Shown here: piece by piece, positions 19,533 through 29,163 of the stretch
How positions within the stretch are numbered: the stretch's first letter is position 1
How the letters are laid out: every line of letters starts with the position of its first letter
NCBI RefSeq assembly: GCF_002855575.1
Contig: NZ_PKRQ01000002.1
Span: 434,001 to 498,000 of the forward strand
Source: Tabrizicola sp. TH137
GTDB lineage: Bacteria; Pseudomonadota; Alphaproteobacteria; Rhodobacterales; Rhodobacteraceae
Direction: 5' to 3'
Length of the DNA stretch: 64,000 nucleotides
Program-made: the position numbers and the translations under genes
The notes under the pieces: model-generated
Seen by the model: only the letters and a program-made list of their open reading frames with translations
Databases searched by the model: none
Told to the model about the DNA's origin: nothing

Positions 19533-20222
19533 TTAGACCGCCGCTTCCGCCGCCGCCCGGATCGCCCGGATATTCGCCCCATAGGGGGCCGGATCGCTCA
19601 CCGATCCCCCCTTGAACACCGCCGATCCCGCAACCAGCACATCCGCGCCTGCTGCCGCGACCAGCGGCGCCGTTTCCACGGTCACGCCGCCGTCGATCTC
19701 GATATGGATCGGCCTGTCACCGATGATGGCACGCAAGGAACGCACCTTATCCACTTGGGAATGAATGAATTTCTGCCCGCCGAACCCGGGATTGACCGTC
19801 ATCACGCAGACCAGGTCCACCATGTCCAGAAGATGCGTCACCGCGTCGATCCCCGTCCCGGGGTTCAGCGCCAGACCCGCCTTTTTCCCAGTATTCCGAA
19901 TGGCTTGCAGCGTGCGGTGAATATGCGGCCCGGCTTCCAGATGCGCGGTGATCACATCCGCGCCCGCCGCCGCATAGGCGTCGATAAACGGGTCCACCGG
20001 CGCGATCATCAGATGCACATCCATCACGCCCTTGATATGCGGCCGGATCGCCGCACAAGTCGCAGGCCCGAAGGTCAGGTTCGGCACGAAATGCCCGTCC
20101 ATCACATCCACATGCACCCAATCCGCGCCTTGCGCTTCGATGGCCCGGCACTCGGCCCCGAAATTCGCGAAATCCGCCGACAGGATCGACGGTGCAATCT
20201 TGATCGCGCGCGAAAACTCCAT
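19533..20222 (-). CDS. rpe: Ribulose-phosphate 3-epimerase
   Basis: 229 residues, TIM barrel. Interconverts ribulose 5-phosphate and xylulose 5-phosphate in the pentose phosphate/Calvin pathways. Motifs: IAPSILSADFANF at the start, HVDVMDGHFVPNLTFGP (metal and catalytic residues), VMTVNPGFGGQKFI and HIEIDGGV. Convergent with the FAD oxidoreductase (10 bp). A TATAAT -10 box lies about 100 bases upstream. Confidence 0.97.
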   Translation of the reverse strand: MEFSRAIKIAPSILSADFANFGAECRAIEAQGADWVHVDVMDGHFVPNLTFGPATCAAIRPHIKGVMDVHLMIAPVDPFIDAYAAAGADVITAHLEAGPHIHRTLQAIRNTGKKAGLALNPGTGIDAVTHLLDMVDLVCVMTVNPGFGGQKFIHSQVDKVRSLRAIIGDRPIHIEIDGGVTVETAPLVAAAGADVLVAGSAVFKGGSVSDPAPYGANIRAIRAAAEAAV

Positions 20223-20322
20223 GACCGTGCTCCAATGCGAAAAGGGCTCGCGGGCCTTCTAGCGCAAGGCTTCGTATCATGCCAGCGCGTTACCGCCATA
20301 TCCGGTATATGACATAATATTG

Positions 20323-20350
20323 ATTATACGATATTCGCATCTAGCCGGAA
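20323..20350 (-). promoter_or_regulatory. Candidate rpe promoter
   Basis: On the minus strand TTCCGG (20345-20350), a 16-bp spacer and a perfect TATAAT (20323-20328) inside an AT-rich patch, about 100 bases before rpe. The -35 box is weak. Confidence 0.5.
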
Positions 20351-20388
20351 CCACCGCAAAACCGAACCACTCCAGCGACAAAAGCCCC

Positions 20389-20577
20389 TCACCCGTCCTC
20401 GGCTTTGACTCTGCCCAGATGCATCTGGATGAAGGCTTCGACCATCACTGTGTCATTCCGCATAAGCAGCTCGATATCGCGCCGCTCCATGCTCCCCACG
20501 GGAAATGCCTCTGCCAAGCGTCCGATATCCTGCGCAATCTGCCGCAACAACTCCGCGCGGATTTCCACCTTGGGCAT
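20389..20577 (-). CDS. Small hypothetical protein
   Basis: 62 residues, no family recognised. The sequence is largely helical and charged ([20 protein letters not shown]...), with no signal peptide or membrane helix. The ATG at 20577 is chosen because GGGAGGTGG lies just upstream; a longer frame reaches 20661 but lacks a ribosome site. It lies between rpe and tRNA-Arg on the same strand as both. Coding status rests on the ribosome site and codon pattern only. Confidence 0.62.
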   Translation of the reverse strand: MPKVEIRAELLRQIAQDIGRLAEAFPVGSMERRDIELLMRNDTVMVEAFIQMHLGRVKAEDG

Positions 20578-20686
20578 GTCCACCTCCCGCACAGGCCCCT
20601 CGGCCTCGATCATTGCAGGAGAAGCAGACCACGCCTCGCCGCCGCCAGCAACAGCCAGCAACGTGCATCAGGATTACACGGGAAAC

Positions 20687-20763
20687 TGGCGCACCCGACA
20701 GGATTCGAACCTGTGACCTCTGCCTTCGGAGGGCAGCACTCTATCCAGCTGAGCTACGGGTGC
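20687..20763 (-). tRNA. tRNA-Arg (anticodon CCG)
   Basis: 77 nt including an encoded CCA. Acceptor arms GCACCCG / CGGGTGC, D-arm GCTCAGCTGGATAGAGT, anticodon loop CTCCGAA giving CCG (reads CGG), and T-arm with GGTTCGAATCC. All stems pair, so the gene is intact. It lies downstream of sufS on the same strand. Confidence 0.97.
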
Positions 20764-20821
20764 GCGCTTGGGCCTGCCTTACCGAAACCGCGCGGCACAT
20801 GCAACCGCAATCCCGCGCGGC

Positions 20822-22045
20822 TCAGCCGTTGAACAGCTCGTTCGCCAGTTCCAGCGCCGACACCAGCGCATCCACTTCCTCGACGGTGTTATAGAGGCCA
20901 AAAGAGGCCCGGCAGGTCGCACCCACGCCCATATGTTCCATCAACGGCATGGCGCAATGCGTCCCTGCCCGCACCGCCACGCCCCGCTTGTCGAGGATGG
21001 TGGATATGTCATGGGCATGCGCCGCCCCGGCCATGGTGAAGGAGAAGATCGCCCCCTTCGTGTCGGAATTTCCCTGCACGTTCAGCCAGTTCAACCCCGC
21101 CAGCCGCGCCCGCGCATAGTCCCGAAGGCTGCGCTCATGGGCGGCGATATTCGCCATCCCCAGCCCCATCATGAACTCCAGCGCCACGCCCAGCCCGATC
21201 TGCGACACGATCGACGGCGTCCCCGCCTCGAACTTCATCGGCGGATCATTATACGTCACCGCATCGCGCCCGACCTCGCGGATCATGTCCCCGCCCCCGA
21301 GGAAGGGCCGCATCTCCTCCATCCGCTCCCGCCGGATGAAGATCGCACCAGAACCGCTTGGCCCGTAAAGCTTATGCCCCGTCACCGCATAGAAGTCACA
21401 GCCGATGGCCCGCACATCCACCGGCATATGCACCGCCGCCTGCGACCCGTCCACCAGCACCGGCACGCCCTTCTCACGCGCCCCCGCGCAGATCGCCGCC
21501 ACATCCACCACTGTCCCCAGGACATTGGACATATGCGTCACCGCCACCAGCTTCGTCCGCGGCCCGATCGCATCAATCACGGCTTGCGGGTCAAGGTCGC
21601 CCTTCGCGTCGCACTCCACCCATTTCAGCACCACCCCCTGCCGTTCGCGCAGGAAGTGCCAGGGCACTATATTGGCGTGATGCTCCATGATCGACAGCAC
21701 GATCTCGTCCCCCGCCTGCAACCGGGGCGCGGCCCAGCCGTAAGAGACAAGATTGATCCCCTCCGTCGTGCCGGAATTGAAGACGATCTCCTCGGGATCG
21801 GCATTCAGGAACCGTCCCACGATGCCTCGCACCGCCTCGTACTTCTCGGTCGCTAGGTTCGAAAGGTAATGCAAGCCCCGGTGAACATTGGCATATTCCA
21901 TCGAATAGGCCTGCGTCACCGCCTCGATCACCGCGCGCGGCTTCTGCGCGCTGGCGCCATTGTCCAGATAGACCAGCGGCTTGCCGTTCACCTGCCGCGA
22001 CAGGATCGGGAATTCCGCCCGCACCGCATGCACGTCATAGCTCAC
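20822..22045 (-). CDS. sufS: SufS-type cysteine desulfurase
   Basis: 407 residues. PLP enzyme that takes sulfur from cysteine and passes it to the SufBCD scaffold. Seen: [33 protein letters not shown], the PLP lysine in [14 protein letters not shown], and the catalytic Cys364 in [11 protein letters not shown]. The start is a GTG at 22045 that overlaps the stop of the second Yip1-like gene by 4 bp (GTGA); the annotated fold begins there ([15 protein letters not shown]). It is the last gene of the suf operon in the window. No sufE, sufA or sufT follows; tRNA-Arg is next. Confidence 0.95.
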   Translation of the reverse strand: MSYDVHAVRAEFPILSRQVNGKPLVYLDNGASAQKPRAVIEAVTQAYSMEYANVHRGLHYLSNLATEKYEAVRGIVGRFLNADPEEIVFNSGTTEGINLVSYGWAAPRLQAGDEIVLSIMEHHANIVPWHFLRERQGVVLKWVECDAKGDLDPQAVIDAIGPRTKLVAVTHMSNVLGTVVDVAAICAGAREKGVPVLVDGSQAAVHMPVDVRAIGCDFYAVTGHKLYGPSGSGAIFIRRERMEEMRPFLGGGDMIREVGRDAVTYNDPPMKFEAGTPSIVSQIGLGVALEFMMGLGMANIAAHERSLRDYARARLAGLNWLNVQGNSDTKGAIFSFTMAGAAHAHDISTILDKRGVAVRAGTHCAMPLMEHMGVGATCRASFGLYNTVEEVDALVSALELANELFNG

Positions 22046-22626
22046 AGCCCCACCCCCAGCGACATCATCACGATGCTCAGGGCGATGACCGTCGCCGCAA
22101 AGGTCAGGATCACCCCCAGAAACACCAGACCCAGCGACCGGAAGCCATGCATCTCGGCCACGAAATTCACCAGCAGCCACAGGAACAGCAGCACCCCGCC
22201 GATCTCGATCACCGGCACCAGCATGGGCAGCACCAGCACCAGCAGGATCTGCACCCCGACCAGCAGCAGTTGCAGGAATTGCAGCCAGGCGATCAGAAGG
22301 ATCGCATCGGCAAACTCGCCCTTGCCGCCGCGCCACCGCCCCACGCTATGCGCAAGGCCGGCCGTGATCATCATCCCCACCGTCACCATGCCCGCCCAGA
22401 CCAGCGGCCCCACGGGTTCCAGCACCTGCCCGTCCGGCCCGATGACCGGCGGCAGGACCATCGTCAGAACCTGCATCAGCAGCGCCGACAGCGTCGCCAT
22501 CAGGAGAAGCGCCGACCACCGCCCCGCCATCGGCAACGGCAGCCGCATCACCGCCGCGGCCGCCGCACGCGGCTGCGTCAGGGTCAGCCGTACCAGGGCG
22601 GCCAGATTCGCAAAGGTCAGGGTCAT
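22042..22626 (-). CDS. Yip1-domain membrane protein 2, in the suf operon
   Basis: 194 residues with about five to six hydrophobic helices (roughly 38-58, 75-95, 108-160 and 168-190). It resembles the bacterial YIP1 family. The ATG at 22626 overlaps the previous Yip1-like gene by 4 bp and its TGA overlaps the sufS GTG by 4 bp. Such tight coupling inside the suf operon argues for a role tied to Fe-S assembly or its membrane context. The frame runs further upstream only as antisense/other-frame sequence. Confidence 0.85.
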   Translation of the reverse strand: MTLTFANLAALVRLTLTQPRAAAAAVMRLPLPMAGRWSALLLMATLSALLMQVLTMVLPPVIGPDGQVLEPVGPLVWAGMVTVGMMITAGLAHSVGRWRGGKGEFADAILLIAWLQFLQLLLVGVQILLVLVLPMLVPVIEIGGVLLFLWLLVNFVAEMHGFRSLGLVFLGVILTFAATVIALSIVMMSLGVGL

Positions 22627-23105
22627 GCCCGCTCCGCCTCGATCGTCATGCTGATCCACAGGTACAGGAAACCCGCCAGGACCAGAAGACCCACAACCGT
22701 CGCAGCCGGGCCCGCCCCGATGAACCCGCCAACCAGCCCGTTCAACAGAACCAGCGGCGACAGCACCATCAGCGCCCAGAACAGCGCCAGCCGCGCCCCG
22801 TACCACGTCCCCTTGCCGCCAAAGGCCCGCGCCACCAGATGCGCCACCGCCGCCAGCGCATACATGAACAAGGGCGCGATGAAGACCCATCCCATCAGCG
22901 CCCCGCCCATCCGCGCATCCAGCGGCACTTCGGGGTTCAGAAAGGCCTCGCGCGACAGGCGCGGCCATTGCGCCACGAAGAACAGAAGGCAGGCACCCAT
23001 CAGAACGGCCAGGGCGCGATCCTCGCGCACCCCCTGCCCCAGCTTCTGCCGGATCAGGCCGCGCGGATTGCGCCAGCCCGTCACGATATCCAGCGTCACC
23101 GCCAT
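22623..23105 (-). CDS. Yip1-domain membrane protein 1, in the suf operon
   Basis: 160 residues. The N-terminal soluble stretch VTLDIVTGWRNPRGLIRQKL is followed by four hydrophobic helices (about 35-55, 70-95, 105-125 and 132-152). Its start overlaps the sufD stop by one base (TGATG) and its end overlaps the next Yip1-like gene by 4 bp. The two Yip1-like proteins are dissimilar enough that recent duplication is unlikely. Function unknown; the family is linked to membrane trafficking in eukaryotes but not defined in bacteria. Confidence 0.85.
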   Translation of the reverse strand: MAVTLDIVTGWRNPRGLIRQKLGQGVREDRALAVLMGACLLFFVAQWPRLSREAFLNPEVPLDARMGGALMGWVFIAPLFMYALAAVAHLVARAFGGKGTWYGARLALFWALMVLSPLVLLNGLVGGFIGAGPAATVVGLLVLAGFLYLWISMTIEAERA

Positions 23106-24390
23106 CAGTGTTCGTGGCGCGCCAGCCACCCCTCCAGCCGCGACCGGATATCCTCCGCAATCGCCTCATCCTCGATCTCGGCAATCGCCTCGGCAAGGAA
23201 GGCCAGCACCAGAAGGGATTGCGCCACCCGCTCCGGCACGCCGCGCGACCGCAGGTAGAACAGCGCCACCTCGTCAATGGCCCCGCTGGTGGACCCGTGG
23301 CTGCACTTCACGTCATCGGCATAGATTTCCAGCTCGGGCTTGGCCAGGAACTGGCTGTCCTCGTCCAGCAGCAGCGATTGGGAAATCTGATAGCCATCCG
23401 TCTTCTGCGCGCCGGGCTTCACCAGGATCTTGCCCTGGAACACGCCCACGGCCCCGTTCTTCAAGACCTTCTTGAACACCTGGCGGCTTTCGCAGCGTTC
23501 CGCCGCGTGGGTCACGAAGACCGTGTCGTCATGGTGAAAGGCCCCGTCACCCACGGCGGCACCGGCGACATGGGCCACCGCCTCATCCCCCGCCAGTTCG
23601 ATCACCGCCTCATTGCGCGTCAAGACGCCATTCGCGGTCAGGGTGAATGACTTGAACAGGGCCCCTGCCCCCAGCCGCGCGAAGATATGCGTGACCGCCC
23701 GGCGTTCATGATCGCGCCCCTGCGCGCGGACATGGTGGAACCGGCCCCCTTCGGCCACCTCCACCTCCATCACCTTGGAAAACCGCGCCGCCGCCGGGCC
23801 GTTTTCCAGAATGGTGATCTCGGCCCCGGATTCGACCTTCACGCAATGATGCAGGATCGCATCCGAAACCTCTGATTCATGGTGATAAATCAGAGAGACA
23901 GGCTTCGCCGCCTGTCCCGTCACCCGGATCAGCACGCCATCCGTGGCAAAGGCCGAATTCAGCGCCGCCAGGGGCCGCTGCACCGGCACCTGCCCCCGCG
24001 CCTCCAGCACGCCGTAAACCTCGCGCGCCCAATGGATATCGGCCCCGCCCGCACGGGACAGACGCTCGATCTCCACCCCCGCCAGCTTCAGGTCATCCGA
24101 CGCCGCTGCATCGAAAACCCCGTCACGGAAGACGATCTTGACCCTGTCAATCGCATCGAAGACCGGGCTTTCATCCGTCGCGGCAAAGACCGTGGCCGGC
24201 GGAGCCTCCACCACCGTCAGACTCGACGGGTCGGTATAGCGCCAATATTCATCCCGCTTCGCGGGCAGGCCCATCGCCGACAGCCGCGCCAGCGCCTCGG
24301 CTCGCGCCACGCCCAGCCACCCCTCACGCGCGAAGGTCAGCCCCGCGATCCGCGCGGCAAGCGCGTCCTGCTTTGCCTGCGGCAAGGCCA

Positions 24391-24391
<1 letters not shown>
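23105..24391 (-). CDS. sufD: Fe-S cluster assembly protein SufD
   Basis: 428 residues. Forms the SufBC2D scaffold with SufB and SufC. Family marks: KRDEYWRYTDPSSL near the N-terminus, the beta-helix core, and the C-terminal SufBD block DDVKCSHGSTSGAIDEVALF then YLRSRGVPERVAQSLLV. The start is ATG at 24391, overlapping the sufC stop by one base; a GTG one codon upstream (24394) is an alternative. Ends in the coupled start of the first Yip1-like gene. Confidence 0.95.
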
Positions 24392-25146
<755 letters not shown>

Positions 25147-25251
25147 CGCAGGCCCCGTTCCAAATGCCGAAGGGGGCCGCCGCCACGCGACGCCCCCGGT
25201 TAAGCTCATGCCGCCGCGGCGGCCCCTGTCGGTAAACGGGCGCGCCGCCCG

Positions 25252-25500
25252 TCAGAAAAGATTGGTCCCCGCCATCAGAGCAACGACCCCCGTCGCGCAG
25301 CAGGTGACCAGCGTCACAAAGATCGGCCCCAGCCGCGACTTCTTGCGCTTCTTCAGAAAGGCCCCCGGCGGCAAAGCCAGCGCCTCCTCGTTGCCCACGA
25401 ACAAGGTGCGGTTCGTGTTCAACCCGCCCGCCTGGATGCGGGCGATGCGATTTGCGAAATCCGCCTTGGGATCGAAGTTCATCGTACGGTCGAGAGGCAT
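25252..25500 (-). CDS. Small C-terminally anchored membrane protein in the suf operon
   Basis: 82 residues. A soluble N-terminal part (FDPKADFANRIARIQAGG, NTNRTLFVGNEE), a basic stretch KKRKKSRLG, and one C-terminal helix (about 57-80). I recall similar unnamed proteins in suf clusters of Rhodobacterales but no function. The ATG at 25500 is preceded by GGTGAT at a good distance; ATGs at 25506 and 25482 are alternatives. Lies between ybjQ and sufC on the same strand. Confidence 0.75.
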   Translation of the reverse strand: MPLDRTMNFDPKADFANRIARIQAGGLNTNRTLFVGNEEALALPPGAFLKKRKKSRLGPIFVTLVTCCATGVVALMAGTNLF

Positions 25501-25604
25501 GGACATCACCAGAGAAGATTGCACATGCCATGCAACCTGACCGGGAACCATGTCCTGAGTTGGAAAAGATCATGGCATTCGGATGCATTTCCGATGTCCG
25601 CCCG

Positions 25605-25916
25605 TCAGCCAAGCCGTACGGCCGTGCCGCTGGCCGACACCATCAGCATCTGCCCGATGACCTCGTAATCCAGATCGACGCCAACCACCGCATTGGCCCC
25701 CTTGGCCCGCGCCGCCTCCTGCATCTCGCTCAGCGCCGTCTCGCGCGCATCGGCGAGCTTCGCCTCATAGGCGCCCGACCGGCCCCCGATGATGTCGGTG
25801 ATCCCGGCAAACAGGTCGCGCACGATATTCGCGCCCATGATCGCCTCGCCCGTCACGATGCCCAGGTATTCCGCGATCTGATAGCCCTCCACCGAAGGCG
25901 TCGTCGTCACGATCAT
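25605..25916 (-). CDS. YbjQ family (DUF74) protein
   Basis: 103 residues, the usual length of the family. The start [19 protein letters not shown] and the segment [19 protein letters not shown] are typical of YbjQ, which forms pentamers and is often called heavy-metal binding without proof. The canonical MIVTT start at 25916 has GGGGGG upstream; an ATG at 25934 overlapping nothing essential is possible. It starts 19 bp after the sufB stop, so it is in the suf transcript. Confidence 0.87.
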   Translation of the reverse strand: MIVTTTPSVEGYQIAEYLGIVTGEAIMGANIVRDLFAGITDIIGGRSGAYEAKLADARETALSEMQEAARAKGANAVVGVDLDYEVIGQMLMVSASGTAVRLG

Positions 25917-25935
25917 CGGTTTCGCCCCCCACATC

Positions 25936-27453
25936 TCAGCCAACGGACCCTTCCAGCGAAATCGCCACCAGGCTCTGCGCTTCCAGCGCGAATTCCATCG
26001 GCAGCGCCTGAAGCACTTCCTTGCAGAACCCGTTCACCACCAGGGCAACCGCCTCTTCCTCGTCCATCCCCCGCGACCGGCAATAGAAAAGCTGATCCTC
26101 GTCCACCTTGGACGTGGTCGCCTCATGCTCCACGCGCGAGGAATTGTTCTTCACCTCGATGTAGGGCACCGTATGCGCCCCGCATTTGTCGCCGATCAGC
26201 AGGCTGTCGCATTGCGTGTAGTTGCGCGAATTCGTGGCCTTCGGATGCATGGACACCAGCCCCCGATAGGTGTTCTGCGCCCGCCCCGCCGAAATCCCCT
26301 TCGACACGATCCGCGACTTCGTGTTCTTCCCAAGATGCACCATCTTGGTGCCGGTATCCGCCTGCTGGGCATTGTTGGCGATGGCGATGGAATAGAACTC
26401 GCCCTGGCTGTCATCGCCCCGCAGGATGCAGGACGGATATTTCCATGTGATCGCCGACCCGGTTTCGACTTGCGTCCACATTACCTTGGACCGCGCGCCC
26501 CGGCAGTCGGCCCGCTTGGTGACAAAGTTGTAGATGCCGCCCCGGCCCTCTTCATCCCCCGGATACCAGTTCTGCACCGTGGAATATTTCACCTCGGCAT
26601 CGTCGAGGATGACAATCTCCACCACCGCCGCATGAAGCTGGTGGGTGTCCCGCTTCGGCGCTGTGCAGCCCTCAAGATAGCTCACATAGCTGCCCTTTTC
26701 CGCGATGATCAGGGTCCGCTCGAACTGCCCCGTGTTTTCCGCATTGATGCGGAAATAGGTGCTCAACTCCATCGGGCAGCGCACGCCCTCGGGGATATAG
26801 ACAAAGGACCCGTCCGAAAACACCGCGCTGTTCAGCGTTGCAAAGAAGTTGTCCGATTGCGGCACGACCGAACCGAGGTATTTCTTCACCAGTTCCGGAT
26901 GCTCGCGCACCGCCTCGCTGATGGAACAGAAGATCACCCCCGCCTTGGCCAGTTCCGCCTTGAACGTCGTGCCCACGGACACGGAATCAAACACCGCATC
27001 CACCGCCACGCGCCGCTCGCCCTCCGGCGCCTCAACCCCGGCCAGCAGCGCCTGTTCCTTCAGCGGAATGCCCAGCTTGGCATAGGTCGCCAAAAGCTTC
27101 GGGTCCACCTCCTCAAGGCTCTTGGGCTTCACCGCCATGCTCTTCGGCTTGGCATAGTAATACTGGTCCTGATAGTCGATCTCCGGGTAATGCAGCATCG
27201 CCCAGCGGGGCTCTTCCATCTTCACCCAGCGCCGATAGGCCGCCAGACGCCAGTCCAGCATCCAGTCGGGTTCACCGTTCTTTTCGGAAATCAGCCGGAC
27301 GATCTCCTCCGACAGGCCCTTCGGCGCATATTCCGTCTCGATCTCGGTTTCCCAGCCGTATTTGTATTTCCCGGCCATCGCCTGCACGGTCTCGATCGTC
27401 TCCCGATCGACGCCATCCCGGATGGCAGCTTCCTTCAGCGCGGCTTCGGTCAT
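25936..27453 (-). CDS. sufB: Fe-S cluster assembly protein SufB
   Basis: 505 residues. Main scaffold subunit on which the nascent cluster is built with sulfur from SufS. Shows [19 protein letters not shown] near the start, [40 protein letters not shown], and the C-terminal block [20 protein letters not shown] then [19 protein letters not shown]. The ATG at 27453 gives the family-length protein. It follows the cysteine desulfurase gene by 46 bp. Confidence 0.97.
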   Translation of the reverse strand: MTEAALKEAAIRDGVDRETIETVQAMAGKYKYGWETEIETEYAPKGLSEEIVRLISEKNGEPDWMLDWRLAAYRRWVKMEEPRWAMLHYPEIDYQDQYYYAKPKSMAVKPKSLEEVDPKLLATYAKLGIPLKEQALLAGVEAPEGERRVAVDAVFDSVSVGTTFKAELAKAGVIFCSISEAVREHPELVKKYLGSVVPQSDNFFATLNSAVFSDGSFVYIPEGVRCPMELSTYFRINAENTGQFERTLIIAEKGSYVSYLEGCTAPKRDTHQLHAAVVEIVILDDAEVKYSTVQNWYPGDEEGRGGIYNFVTKRADCRGARSKVMWTQVETGSAITWKYPSCILRGDDSQGEFYSIAIANNAQQADTGTKMVHLGKNTKSRIVSKGISAGRAQNTYRGLVSMHPKATNSRNYTQCDSLLIGDKCGAHTVPYIEVKNNSSRVEHEATTSKVDEDQLFYCRSRGMDEEEAVALVVNGFCKEVLQALPMEFALEAQSLVAISLEGSVG

Positions 27454-27499
27454 CGTCCCAATCTCCACGGCAGGGGCCAAGGCCCCGATCCTTCCAAAC

Positions 27500-28531
27500 T
27501 CACGCGGCCCGGCTCAGGGCCTTGCGATACTGCGCGCACCAGACATCGGCAAAGCGCAGCACCTCTTCCTTCGTCACCCCCGGCCCCAGCGACACACGGA
27601 TCGCCTGCGCCGCCTGCGCCTCATCGAACCCCATCGCCAGCAGCACCCGGCTCGGCCGCACCTTTCCGCTGGAACAGGCCGAACCCGCCGAAATGGCAAA
27701 ACCGGCAAGGTCCATCGCCATCACCTGCGTCTCGCCCTTCCAGCCCGGCGCGATCAGGCACAGCGTGTTGGGAAGACGCGGCACATCATTCCCGACGGAA
27801 ATAGTATTGTTTGCCGCAGAGGACAATCCGCTTTCTAGAATATTTCTAAGTTCCGCGACCTCGTCCCAGACGCCATTGGCCAGGTCGCGCTGCGCCGCCT
27901 CGGCCGCAGCCCCAATCCCGGCGATGCCGATGATGTTCTCCGTCCCGGCCCGCCGCCCCATCTCCTGCCCACCCCCGGTCAGCACGGGGCTCACCTCCAC
28001 CCCGTCCTTCACGATCAGCGCGCCAATGCCCTTCGGCCCGCCAAACTTGTGCGCCGAAACCACGGCCATCTCCGCCCCGCTCCAGGCAAAGGAGAAAGGC
28101 ACCTTCCCCACCGCCTGCACGATATCGAGCATCAGGGGCGCGCCATCCTCCCGCGCGGGCGGCTCGGCAATCACCCCCGTCTCGTTATTTGCATAGCCCC
28201 AGCCGAGGGCGCGGCTGCCCTCGCCATCCCGCCGCTGCGACCAGAGGCAATCATGCGCCGTGGGGTCCACCTCCACCCGCGCCACCGGCAACCGGCCCAG
28301 CACCGCCGCCGCCTCCGTCGCCCCGCTGGTAAAGATCACCTCGGCCGGCTTGCACCCCACCGCCGCCGCCACCTGCGCCCGCGCCCGCTCCACCAGCGCC
28401 CGCGCCGCCCGCCCCTCGGCATGAACCGAAGACGGGTTCCCCACCAAATCCATCGCCGCGACCATGGCCGCCCGCGCCTCGTCCCGCAAAGGCGCCGTCG
28501 CGTTCCAATCCAGATAGACGCGCGACTTCAC
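27500..28531 (-). CDS. NifS/IscS-like cysteine desulfurase
   Basis: 343 residues, class V aminotransferase, a second sulfur donor gene beside sufS. Seen: [19 protein letters not shown], the PLP lysine in [22 protein letters not shown], and the catalytic loop [17 protein letters not shown]. It lies 12 bp after iscR. Residues about 228-245 are encoded by AT-rich, rare-type codons (CTT AGA AAT ATT CTA) unlike the rest of the gene, and that stretch contains an operator-like palindrome (27834-27850). It is shorter than E. coli IscS (404) but usual for alphaproteobacterial suf clusters. Confidence 0.92.
   Translation of the reverse strand: MKSRVYLDWNATAPLRDEARAAMVAAMDLVGNPSSVHAEGRAARALVERARAQVAAAVGCKPAEVIFTSGATEAAAVLGRLPVARVEVDPTAHDCLWSQRRDGEGSRALGWGYANNETGVIAEPPAREDGAPLMLDIVQAVGKVPFSFAWSGAEMAVVSAHKFGGPKGIGALIVKDGVEVSPVLTGGGQEMGRRAGTENIIGIAGIGAAAEAAQRDLANGVWDEVAELRNILESGLSSAANNTISVGNDVPRLPNTLCLIAPGWKGETQVMAMDLAGFAISAGSACSSGKVRPSRVLLAMGFDEAQAAQAIRVSLGPGVTKEEVLRFADVWCAQYRKALSRAA
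27833..27850. promoter_or_regulatory. IscR-like palindrome inside the cysteine desulfurase gene
   Basis: TTCTAGAA-TAT-TTCTAAG carries the half-sites CTAGAA and TTCTAA at a 3-nt spacing, the same layout as the palindrome over the iscR promoter. The codons used to spell it are rare in this GC-rich genome. Regulatory use is inference. Confidence 0.4.
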
Positions 28532-28543
28532 CGCCCCACCCCG

Positions 28544-29008
28544 TCACGCATCCTCATCCACCACCCGGAACAGCGCCGGCACCGCCGGACAGGGCGTCAT
28601 CTGGTTGCGGATCACATCCGACAGCCGGGTCTGGTGCAGGAACACATAGACATGCGCGCTCAACCCCTCCCACAGCCGGTTGGTCAGGCTCTGCGCCTTG
28701 GTCCCCGACAGCCCGCCCGACACGCCCGCCCCGGTATGCAGCGCATCGACCGTCTCCTCCACCGCCTCCAGCACATCCGACACGCGGATCGCATCGGGGC
28801 TCTTGGCAAGCCGATAGCCGCCCCCCGGGCCCCGCACCGCCTCCACCAGCCCCGCCCGGCGCAGCTTCACGAACAACTGCTCCAGATAGGGCAGGCTGAT
28901 ATCCTGCCGCTTCGCCACCTCGGCCAGCGACACCAGGTCATCGCCCTTGGCCAGCGCCAGATCGGCCAGCGCCACCATCGCATAGCGTCCCTTGGTCGAG
29001 AGTTTCAT
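28544..29008 (-). CDS. iscR: IscR-type Rrf2 regulator
   Basis: 154 residues. Winged-helix Rrf2 protein: MKLSTKGRYAMVALADLAL, the recognition region ISLPYLEQLFVKLRRAGLVE and VRGPGGGYRLAKS. It has only one cysteine (Cys140, in MTPCPAVP) instead of the three ligands of E. coli IscR. This matches the single-cysteine IscR described from Rhodobacter sphaeroides, reported as an atypical Fe-S protein that represses iron-sulfur genes. First gene of the suf operon; a consensus promoter and a palindromic site lie just upstream. Confidence 0.93.
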   Translation of the reverse strand: MKLSTKGRYAMVALADLALAKGDDLVSLAEVAKRQDISLPYLEQLFVKLRRAGLVEAVRGPGGGYRLAKSPDAIRVSDVLEAVEETVDALHTGAGVSGGLSGTKAQSLTNRLWEGLSAHVYVFLHQTRLSDVIRNQMTPCPAVPALFRVVDEDA

Positions 29009-29093
29009 GGCAGCACACCTTCCAAAATCATTGACGCGGGGTTTACGGCCCATTACCTCCAGACCGACCCCGAACCGCGCCCTCCGGGCAGCG

Positions 29094-29131
29094 TTTGGAA
29101 TGGTTCTAAATTGTCCGAGCGAAGCCGTCAA
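29094..29131 (-). promoter_or_regulatory. iscR-suf promoter with overlapping operator
   Basis: On the minus strand TTGACG (29126-29131), a 17-bp spacer and TAGAAC (29103-29108). The palindrome TTTAGAA-CCA-TTCCAAA (29094-29110) covers the -10 box and start region, with one mismatch between arms. It fits an IscR (iron-Rhodo-box type) operator giving autorepression; the motif identity is from memory. Confidence 0.7.
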
Positions 29132-29163
29132 CAATCGCTCAAGGAAAGACAGGCGCGACACGC

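Noticed and set aside
22046-22336. Extension of sufS to an ATG at 22336
   Set aside because: The extra residues have no similarity and overlap the Yip1-like gene; the GTG at 22045 is coupled by GTGA.
22627-23277. Upstream extension of the second Yip1-like gene
   Set aside because: It overlaps the first Yip1-like gene and sufD in another frame and has arginine/tryptophan-rich noise sequence.
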